DNA from: Segetimicrobium sp035279545
GTDB taxonomy: Bacteria; Sysuimicrobiota; Sysuimicrobiia; Sysuimicrobiales; Segetimicrobiaceae
Length of the DNA: 13,574 nucleotides
Direction of reading: 5' to 3'
Assembly (NCBI GenBank): GCA_035279545.1
Contig: DATEHM010000321.1
Coordinates: 1 to 13,574 of the forward strand
Within the stretch, counting starts at the first letter, position 1, and every line of letters begins with the position of its first letter. The position numbers and the translations under genes were made by a program. This document shows, piece after piece, positions 6,820 to 12,253 of the stretch. Under the pieces are notes generated by a model, which worked only from the letters and a program-made list of their open reading frames with translations, did not search any database and had not been told where the DNA came from.

Positions 6820-6968
6820 GGAATCGCTGAACGATTTAGCCCGGATTCAGTGGACGATTTGCCCCGGAATCACTGGACGATTTGGATTGGAATCACTGGA
6901 CGATTTGGATTGGAATCGCTGGACGATTTGGATTGGAATCGCTGGACGATTTGCGTCGGAATACGCAT
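6820..6968. repeat. 23-bp-period repeat array, end of the IS21-family element
   Basis: Six copies of a core like GGAATCACTGGACGATTT begin at 6820, 6843, 6866, 6889, 6912 and 6935, exactly 23 bases apart, and a seventh partial copy (GGAATACGCA) begins at 6958. The first two copies are the most diverged; copies four to six are nearly identical. IS21-family elements carry repeated transposase-binding sites at their ends, and this array lies upstream of istA in the expected place. The element's outer end is probably near 6968, where recombinase-like coding sequence begins. Confidence 0.75.
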
Positions 6969-6974
6969 CAACCA

Positions 6975-7443
6975 CTCCCTGGCCTCACCGACGGCCACAG
7001 GGCCCACGGAACGCCAGCGGTGGCAACGGGAGCACGGTCGCGTCCAGAAGGAGTTGGAGGCACATCGCTGCCGCGATTCGGTCAGGGATCCTCACGCCCA
7101 CGACGCGCTCACTCCTCGAGGCGTGCGTCGGGTGGCCGAGTGTGAGGCTAGGTTGCGCGGCCTGGATGTGGCGCCGCAGCAGCTTATGGCGCTACCGGCG
7201 GTGATCACCGACCACCTCCACGAGCTTCGGGACGTGGTCAATAAGGACACCGACCGGGCCAGAGTAGTGCTCGAGCGCTTGGTGGGCACGATCCCGCTGC
7301 GGCCCGTTGGCAAACAACTCGAGGGCATGATCCGTGGGAACCTGGTGGGACTGATGAATCTGGAGGTCTTGGTCGCCAAATCTGGTGCCGGGAAGGGGAT
7401 TTCGTCTTTACCAAACATCGGCAGCGTCCTAAAGACCGCGTAA
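6975..7443 (+). pseudogene. Large serine recombinase, C-terminal remnant
   Basis: The main frame reads RQRWQREHGRVQKELEAH, then AECEARLRGLDVAPQQL, then LPAVITDHLHELRDVVNKDTDRARVVLERLVGTIPLRP and LEGMIRGNLVGLMNLE, ending SGAGKG before the TAA. This is the coiled-coil and tail of a large (PinE/resolvase-type) serine recombinase. The catalytic resolvase domain and recombinase zinc-ribbon part are missing, cut off at the IS21 end. About 7063-7123 reads better in another frame (HIAAAIRSGILTPTTRS), so there are also internal frameshifts. It is probably what remains of the integrase of a mobile element that once occupied this site, on the opposite strand to the tRNA-Val pieces. Confidence 0.65.
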
Positions 7444-7495
7444 GCCGAACTGGAGTGGTGTACCTGCCCCCCGTTAGGATCATGCGTACCAGACA

Positions 7496-7829
7496 CTATT
7501 CCACCGGCTTCTCCACCTGGCGACTTCGCCGGAGATACCGTTGCACGTCGCGGTAAAAATTCTCATGCTGACCGACCGCGACGAAATATACAATGTCCCG
7601 CTTATCGTCGATGGCATATGCAACGAGCCGTTGGTCATTCTGTGCCTTGAATTTTTCCACCCAGACCTGACGCAACGCCCCTCGCTTGCGGTCTCCCCGA
7701 TGGGGGTCTTGGAGGATCTGCGCCTGGATATCGTCGAGCCGGTGAATGATTCCCGGCGCGAGTCGGTTGCGATCTTTGTTGTAGCTTGGGGCAGCGAGCC
7801 CTGGGTATGGCAGTTACCGCCGCCCCCAC
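7496..7829 (-). pseudogene. RelE/ParE-like toxin with a one-base frameshift
   Basis: Most of the gene reads SYNKDRNRLAPGIIHRLDDIQ, RGDRKRGALRQVWVEKFK, DQRLVAYAIDDKRDIVYF and VAVGQHENFYRDVQRYL, a RelE/ParE-superfamily toxin with the characteristic ENFYRD ending. No start codon exists in that frame after the upstream TAA. A GTG at 7829 in the neighbouring frame gives a suitable N-terminus (GAAVTAIPRARC). Removing one G from the GGGG at 7788-7791 joins the two into a 110-residue protein that ends at the same TAG. The GTG overlaps the end of the antitoxin-like frame by 16 bases, normal for such pairs. The extra base is either a true disabling mutation or a homopolymer error. Confidence 0.65.
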
Positions 7830-8002
7830 TCGACGGGCTCGGCCAGTCCTGCCTCGATCTCAGCCGTCCCCTCCAGGATCTTCTCAATGAACCGAAAGGG
7901 TAGATCTGGATTGTCCTCGGCGATCATGGCCAACTCGATGTATCGGCGGGCCTGTTCGCTCAATGGCCGATGCTGCCCTTTAGCGCGCGCCGCGAGCTTG
8001 CG
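7814..8002 (-). pseudogene. Antitoxin-like frame upstream of the RelE-like toxin
   Basis: An open stretch of 62 codons reading KLAARAKGQHRPLSEQARRYIELAMIAEDNPDLPFRFIEKILEG and ending VEWGRR. Composition and helix-rich pattern look like real coding sequence, and its position directly before the toxin suggests the antitoxin. There is no good start: only TTG codons and an internal ATG. A one-base removal near 8000 (GCGC to GCG) would fuse it in frame to the DUF6930-like gene upstream (VTVDRIA-KLAARAK). So it is either a broken antitoxin gene or the C-terminal part of the upstream protein. Confidence 0.5.
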
Positions 8003-8452
8003 CTATCCGGTCCACCGTCACGCCGGCGGCGTCCAGAGCGTTCGGCGGCAGCGGCGCGCCGGCCATCCGCTCCGCCATCTCGGCGAGCACTCGTCGTACG
8101 GCGGGGAGATCGGGCAAGGCCGTCAGCGCGAGATCTTGGTCCCCGATGGCTTCGAGAAGGCGGACGCCCAATTCCCCGTCCGCTACCTCGAGTCTTCCCG
8201 GCCGGTAACCGGTGAGCCGTTGCTTCAGCCCGAACTCGGTGAGCGCGTCCAGTGCCAGGGTCCAATCATGCGAGCGCGGCTCCGGCTCAATCTTGAGATG
8301 GACGAATCCGGTCTTCCGGCTGCCCAGATCCCCGCCCAGGGACGGTACGGCCTGCCGTCGGGACCGCGTTCGATCCAGCTCGGCAGCCGGACGAGGCCGC
8401 CCTGCCACTCGTCGGATCGCCGGGGAAGCCGTTTGAAACGCTCGAGGGTCAT
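7980..8452 (-). pseudogene. DUF6930-like protein, frameshifted
   Basis: From the ATG at 8452 the frame reads MTLERFKRLPRRSDEWQ, then LVRLPSWIERGPDGRPYRPWAGIW, and then loses sense. The next frame takes over with RKTGFVHLKIEPEPRSHDWTLALDALTEFGL, RPGRLEVADGELGVRLL and LPAVRRVLAEMAERMAG, ending at a TAA at 7980. One added base near 8320-8323 rejoins them into about 157 residues, or 212 if a second indel near 8000 is also repaired and the antitoxin-like frame is the tail. The pattern RPY-PW...EPEP...AL-AL-EFGL...RPGRLEVAD fits the DUF6930 family, which has no known function. I assign the family from memory of its pattern, so treat it as probable. Confidence 0.55.
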
Positions 8453-8619
8453 AATGCATCATTCGCCGGCGCCGCCCGCGGCACCCACGGATCGCGAGAG
8501 GCCCGCCGCAACTATTCGAAAGGGACAGCGTTCACGCGATTAGGGAGCTCGTGTCACTTCGGCGGGCTAGGTGTCCTTGTCGGGCCGCAACCTCGCTACG
8601 GTATGCGAACAAATACTCG

Positions 8620-8660
8620 TGGTGCCGGCACGGGAATTTGAACCCCCACTGTGTGGCCAC
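8620..8660 (-). pseudogene. tRNA-Leu-like 3' end fragment
   Basis: On the minus strand GTGGGGGTTCAAATTCCCG resembles a T arm (loop TTCAAAT) and is followed by TGCCGGC, A and an encoded CCA, like the 3' end of many tRNA-Leu genes. The T stem has one mismatch and a G-T pair at its loop end. No matching 5' acceptor or D arm is found upstream. A degenerate remnant, 65 bases downstream of the intact tRNA-Val. Confidence 0.45.
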
Positions 8661-8724
8661 GCCCGATATGTAACGGCGTGATTGCCTTCGCAGAGGAGGG
8701 GCTCGCGAAAGCCATTGACAAATC

Positions 8725-8799
8725 TGGTGGGCGAGGCAGGAGTTGAACCCGCCGCCTCCTCGGTGTAAGCGAGGCGCTCTGCCGCTGAGCTACTCGCCC
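8725..8799 (-). tRNA. tRNA-Val(TAC), intact, CCA encoded
   Basis: Acceptor GGGCGAG pairs with CTCGCCC; D arm GCTC-AGCGGCA-GAGC; anticodon arm CCTCG-CTTACAC-CGAGG with anticodon TAC (reads GTA and other Val codons); variable AGGCG; T arm GCGGG-TTCAACT-CCTGC with one G-T pair; discriminator A and CCA. All arms fold in a standard cloverleaf of 72 bases plus CCA. A TATACT box at 8807-8812 on the minus strand ends seven bases before the mature 5' end, so it has its own promoter. Confidence 0.93.
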
Positions 8800-8806
8800 C
8801 CTACGG

Positions 8807-8812
8807 AGTATA
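8807..8812 (-). promoter_or_regulatory. -10 box of the tRNA-Val gene
   Basis: TATACT on the minus strand, placing the transcription start at about 8800, one base from the mature tRNA 5' end. The best -35 match, TTCACC, is 19 bases upstream, so it is weak. Confidence 0.45.
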
Positions 8813-8864
8813 ACAAGAAAGGGCGGCGATTGGTGAACCATTTCCTTCCATTTCGCCCGACCGT

Positions 8865-8890
8865 CCGGGTCCTGGGGTTCGTGGACCCGG
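8865..8890. other. Hairpin in the gap before the DinB-like gene
   Basis: CCGGGTCC (8865-8872) pairs perfectly with GGACCCGG (8883-8890), loop of ten. It lies between the tRNA-Val promoter and the DinB-like gene. No T-run; role unclear. The rest of 8813-9049 shows no gene. Confidence 0.35.
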
Positions 8891-9049
8891 TCAGGGAAGC
8901 GAGGAGCTAAAATTCTGGCTAAAGCATGGTGCGGCCGCTCTCCCAAGTGAGGCAGAAGCCAGGGGTTCCGTCCCCGTCCCGAGAGAATGCCTTTGAGGTA
9001 ATCGAAGGGAGGTCCAGTGCATTGGTCGCCCCGAGGAAGGAGTTGTGAA

Positions 9050-9625
9050 GTGAATCAGCGGGAACGTTCGGCCGAGGGGACCATTCCAATCGTGGCGCTT
9101 CGGTCCGCGCTTAAGAGCCAATATCATGCCGCCCTGGCGATGCTGCGGGCCGCCATTCGGCGCTGTCCTGAAGGTTTGTGGAACAGGCGCGGCGGTCATG
9201 CCAATCCATTCTGGCGGATATCGTACCACACGCTCTACTACACACATCTGTATCTCCAGCCGAATAGCCGGGCCTTTCGTCCTTGGGAGCACCACCAGAG
9301 GGGGATCCAGCGCATGGACATCCCCCCGAATACCGGGAAGCCGTATACAAAGGCGGAGGTGCTGGCCTACTGGAGCGTCCTCACGTCTATGATTGACGAT
9401 GCCGTTGACGCACTAGACCTGAACGATCCGCGGAGCGGCTTCAGCTGGTACAAGGTGCCCAAGATGGAGCACCAAATCGTCAACATTCGCCACATTCAGT
9501 ATCACCAGGCCCAACTCGCCGATCGTCTGCGGGTGGCGACCGGCGCCGGCGTGAATTGGGCAGATGCGCGCCGGAGGGCAAAGGCGCGCGCGACCGGCCG
9601 GCGCCGTCGGGGGAAGTCATCGTAG
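9050..9625 (+). CDS. DinB-like / metal-dependent four-helix-bundle protein
   Basis: A 191-residue protein of the DinB/YfiT-like superfamily, four-helix bundles that bind a divalent metal through three histidines. Helix one is PIVALRSALKSQYHAALAML; a His at 60 or 66 in WRISYHTLYYTHLYL and the pair His148/His152 in RHIQYHQAQLADRL form the likely metal site. Many members are thiol-S-transferases or of unknown role; bacterial DinB itself was named for damage induction, which cannot be inferred here. I choose the GTG at 9050 because GGAAGGAG (9035-9042) lies seven bases before it. A GTG at 9017 with GGGAGG only four bases away would add 11 residues. The tail is strongly basic (RRRAKARATGRRRRGKSS). 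Intact, unlike its neighbours. Confidence 0.75.
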   Translation: MNQRERSAEGTIPIVALRSALKSQYHAALAMLRAAIRRCPEGLWNRRGGHANPFWRISYHTLYYTHLYLQPNSRAFRPWEHHQRGIQRMDIPPNTGKPYTKAEVLAYWSVLTSMIDDAVDALDLNDPRSGFSWYKVPKMEHQIVNIRHIQYHQAQLADRLRVATGAGVNWADARRRAKARATGRRRRGKSS

Positions 9626-9685
9626 CGAATCGCGCACATCGAGCGACGCGCTTTGAGGAGGACACCCTGGTGCTGCCGCTGTTTG

Positions 9686-9726
9686 CTCGGTGTACGCGAG
9701 GCGCCCTGCCGCTGAGCTGCTCGCCT
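9686..9726 (-). pseudogene. tRNA-Val 5' half (acceptor to anticodon arm)
   Basis: Read on the minus strand: AGGCGAG (acceptor side), CA, D arm GCTC-AGCGGCA-GGGC, then CCTCG-CGTACAC-CGAG. It matches the intact tRNA-Val over 40 bases with four differences, one of which puts G in place of the invariant U33 of the anticodon loop. After the anticodon stem the tRNA sequence stops; no T arm follows. It begins about 40 bases after the murA stop codon. Confidence 0.75.
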
Positions 9727-9747
9727 CCCGGGGAGGACACCGGGAAG

Positions 9748-9764
9748 CCCGCCGGAAGCGCGGG
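9748..9764 (-). terminator. Weak hairpin just after murA
   Basis: CCCGC pairs with GCGGG around a seven-base loop, starting three bases after the murA stop. No T-run, so termination would be weak and transcription could once have run into the tRNA-Val remnant beyond. Confidence 0.25.
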
Positions 9765-9767
9765 GGA

Positions 9768-11024
9768 TCAGGCTGGGACGCGCTGGACCTTCGCGCCGAG
9801 CGCGCGGAGTTTCTGCTCGAGGCCCTCGTACCCACGGTCGATGTTCACGAGGTTCGTGATTTGGGTCTCCCCCCGGGCCTCCAACCCCGCGATGACCAGG
9901 GCCGCTCCGGCGCGGATGTCCATGGCCTGGAGCGGGGCCCCGGAGAGGTACGGGACGCCGGTGATCGTCGCGGTGTCGCCTTCCACCCGGATGTCGGCGC
10001 CCATCCGGCGCAGCTCGTCCGCGTACCCGAACCGGCTCTCGAAGATGGTCTCCCGGATCGCGCTCCGCCCGGTCGCGACCGCCAGCATCGCCGCGAGTTG
10101 GGGGTGCAGGTCGGTGGCAAACCCCGGATACGGCGCCGTGTCGACGTCGATCGGTCGCAGGTCGGTGTCCGCCCGTACCCGGATGCCCGTCGGATCGGCG
10201 GCCACGATTGCGCCGGCCTCGCTCAGCTTCGTGAGCAGGGCCGTGATGTGCTCGCTGATCATGTCCTCGATCAGCACGTCCCCGTGCGTCGCGGCGGCGG
10301 CGATCAAGTAGGTGCCCGCCTCGATCCGGTCGGGAATAATGGTGTACGTGGCCCCCTTGAGATCTCGGGATCCCTCGATCGTAATGGTGCTGGTCCCCGC
10401 GCCCCGCACGTGGGCCCCCATCAGGGACAGCAGCACCGCGGTGTCGACGATCTCCGGCTCCCGCGCCGCATTCTGGAGAATCGTCGCGCCGGGGATGCGG
10501 GAGGCGGCGAGCATCAGGTTGATGGTCGTGCCCATGCTGCTCCTCGGGACGTAGAACGTCGCGGCGTGAAGCCGCGCGGCGTGGGCCTTCAGGAAGCCGT
10601 GCTGGGTGACCACCTGCGCGCCCAGGGTCTCGAAGCCGCGAATGTGGAAGTCCACCGGCCGGCTCCCGATCACGCACCCGCCCGGCAGGGGCACCTCCGC
10701 CCGGCCGAGACGTCCCAGCAGCGTGCCGGCGATGTAGATGGAGGCCCGCATCTGGCGGCAGAGCTCGTACGGCGCCACGTGATCGGTGATCGTGCGGGCA
10801 TCCAGCTCCAGGCGACCCGGCCCCGTAAACTCCGAGGTCACCCCGATCGAGCGCAGGATCTCCAGAAACGTCAGGACGTCCTGGCAGCGCGGCACGTTTT
10901 CCAACGTGGAGCGTTCGGGGGCGAGGGCCGCGGCGGCGATGATGGCGAGGGAGCTGTTCTTCGCGCCGGCGACCCGAAGGCGACCGGAGAGTCGCGCCCC
11001 TCCGGCGATGAGGAGCTTCTCCAT
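9768..11024 (-). CDS. murA: UDP-N-acetylglucosamine 1-carboxyvinyltransferase
   Basis: MurA transfers enolpyruvate from PEP to UDP-GlcNAc, the first committed step of peptidoglycan synthesis, in the cytoplasm. The 418-residue protein is normal length. With the start at 11024, AGAKNSSL puts Lys22-Asn23 at the family's usual numbers, the catalytic Cys is 117 in PLPGGCVIGSRPVDFH, and Asp305 lies in GFATDLHPQ. Having Cys rather than Asp at the active site predicts fosfomycin sensitivity. The frame extends 16 codons upstream to a TTG, but that would overlap the ireB gene and lacks family support. The ATG has no clear Shine-Dalgarno and lies 22 bases after the ireB stop, suggesting coupling to it. 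The gene is last in the menG-ireB-murA set. Confidence 0.95.
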   Translation of the reverse strand: MEKLLIAGGARLSGRLRVAGAKNSSLAIIAAAALAPERSTLENVPRCQDVLTFLEILRSIGVTSEFTGPGRLELDARTITDHVAPYELCRQMRASIYIAGTLLGRLGRAEVPLPGGCVIGSRPVDFHIRGFETLGAQVVTQHGFLKAHAARLHAATFYVPRSSMGTTINLMLAASRIPGATILQNAAREPEIVDTAVLLSLMGAHVRGAGTSTITIEGSRDLKGATYTIIPDRIEAGTYLIAAAATHGDVLIEDMISEHITALLTKLSEAGAIVAADPTGIRVRADTDLRPIDVDTAPYPGFATDLHPQLAAMLAVATGRSAIRETIFESRFGYADELRRMGADIRVEGDTATITGVPYLSGAPLQAMDIRAGAALVIAGLEARGETQITNLVNIDRGYEGLEQKLRALGAKVQRVPA

Positions 11025-11046
11025 CGTTCGGTCCGTGGCGACGGCA

Positions 11047-11331
11047 TTAACGCTGATCGGCGGTCCCTCCAAAGGTCGTGCGGACGTAGCAGCGGACGAG
11101 TTCCTCGAGCAGCCGGTCGCGGTCGATCTGCCGGATCACCGTTCGGGCGTCCTTGTGGCTGGTGATGTAGGTCGGATCCCCCGAAACGAGGTAGCCCACA
11201 ATCTGATCGACGGGATTATACCCACGTTCGGCCAACGCCCCATACACGTACCGAAGCGCCTCCCCCACGTCCCGGAGTTGGCGCGCCCCGACTTGGAACA
11301 CCCCCGTCTTCTCGCGCTCCCCCATACACAT
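11047..11331 (-). CDS. IreB-family regulatory protein
   Basis: A 94-residue member of the IreB/UPF0297 (YrzL) family. The signature GYNPVDQIVGYLVSGDPTYITSHKDARTVIRQIDRDRLLEELV (here joined from adjacent segments of residues 37-80) is nearly consensus. In Enterococcus, IreB is a substrate of the IreK Ser/Thr kinase, phosphorylated on N-terminal threonines, and affects cephalosporin resistance and envelope control. Here a Thr is near the N-terminus (EKTGVFQV), so a similar link is possible. In Firmicutes the gene usually sits by alaS and ruvX; lying beside murA is a different context that itself fits cell-envelope control. Two ATGs two codons apart; GGGGGT suits the second (11325) best. Confidence 0.88.
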   Translation of the reverse strand: MCMGEREKTGVFQVGARQLRDVGEALRYVYGALAERGYNPVDQIVGYLVSGDPTYITSHKDARTVIRQIDRDRLLEELVRCYVRTTFGGTADQR

Positions 11332-11349
11332 ACCCCCGTTGGCCTGCGC

Positions 11350-12231
11350 CTAGCGGAGGGCCGCAGGCCGAACGCCGACGTGCACGGCCGCGACGCCCCC
11401 GAGCAGGCTATAATACCGCACCTGGGCGAACCCCGCCCGGACCATCATCGCGGCGAACCCCTCCTGGTCGAACCACGCCCGGATCGACGTCGACAGGTAG
11501 CGATACGCGTCGCCGTGGCGGGACACCAGCCGGCCGACCCATGGCATCAGGGTAAACGAGTACCAGTCGTACAGCCGTCCGAAAACTGCGTTGCGGGGCC
11601 GGCTGAACTCCAGCACCACCAGCCTCCCCCCCGGGCGGAGGACCCGCCGGATCTCCCGGAGGGCGGCCTCGGGATGGACGGTGTTCCGAATCCCGAACCC
11701 GACGGTGGCGCCGTCGAACGCCGCGTCGGGCAACCCCAGCGCCTCGGCATCCCCCAAGGCGAACCGCACCCGCCCGGCCAGCCCCGCCGCACGGGCCTTC
11801 CGACGGGCCACCCGGAGCATCTCCTCAGCAATATCTACCCCCACCACGGTCCCCCGGGGGCCGGCCCGCCCCGCCAGGAGGAGGGCGAGATCCCCGGTCC
11901 CGCAACAGACATCCAGAGCCCGACCGCCTGGAGGCACCTGAGCCTCGGCCGCCGCGAAGCGCTTCCACCGCCAGTGAAGGCCCCCGCTGAGCAGGGTATT
12001 GACGAGGTCGTAGCGGGGGGCAATCGCCCCGAACATCCGGCGGACGTAGCGGGCCTTCTCCTCCTCCGAGGTCTGGCCGCGCCCCACGCGTTCGCCCGGG
12101 GACGGGGGCGGCGCGACGGTCTCTTGGGGGATCACGGAGGTAGGGTTCGCGCGGGCGAAGAACCTTTCCTGTGACTGGTGCGCCCGCGCGGAGGCCGAGA
12201 AATCCAGGCCGGTGAGGGCCCACTCGGACAT
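11350..12231 (-). CDS. menG: Demethylmenaquinone/2-polyprenyl-benzoquinol methyltransferase
   Basis: A class I SAM methyltransferase of the UbiE/MenG family that adds the last methyl group in menaquinone synthesis. RRMFGAIAPRYDLVNTLLSGGLHWRWKR is the family N-terminal signature; motif I is LDVCCGTGDLALLLAG; then VVGVDIAEEML, FGIRNTVHPEAALREI, LRPGGRLVVLEFSRP and the AYRYLSTSIRAW region are all in order. The longest frame starts at 12306 but would overlap the divergent binding-protein gene, so I take the ATG at 12231 (293 residues). Downstream starts, such as GTG at 12087, are equally close to the usual family length; the first 50 residues are Pro/Ala-rich and unlike the family. Eighteen bases before ireB, so likely co-transcribed with it and murA. 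Confidence 0.9.
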   Translation of the reverse strand: MSEWALTGLDFSASARAHQSQERFFARANPTSVIPQETVAPPPSPGERVGRGQTSEEEKARYVRRMFGAIAPRYDLVNTLLSGGLHWRWKRFAAAEAQVPPGGRALDVCCGTGDLALLLAGRAGPRGTVVGVDIAEEMLRVARRKARAAGLAGRVRFALGDAEALGLPDAAFDGATVGFGIRNTVHPEAALREIRRVLRPGGRLVVLEFSRPRNAVFGRLYDWYSFTLMPWVGRLVSRHGDAYRYLSTSIRAWFDQEGFAAMMVRAGFAQVRYYSLLGGVAAVHVGVRPAALR

Positions 12232-12253
12232 GTGAGCAAGAGGGGGGTGTAGG

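Noticed and set aside
6820..6968. CRISPR array
   Set aside because: The 23-base period is almost all repeat with a spacer of about five bases and no unique spacers; it fits an IS21 terminal-repeat set.
8620..8720. tmRNA or complete tRNA
   Set aside because: The 3' end looks tRNA-Leu-like but no partner 5' acceptor or D arm is found, and no tmRNA tag or 5' end is present.
9502..10677. 391- and 491-residue frames over murA
   Set aside because: Very Arg/Gly/Asp-rich third-position shadows of murA, common in high-GC DNA.
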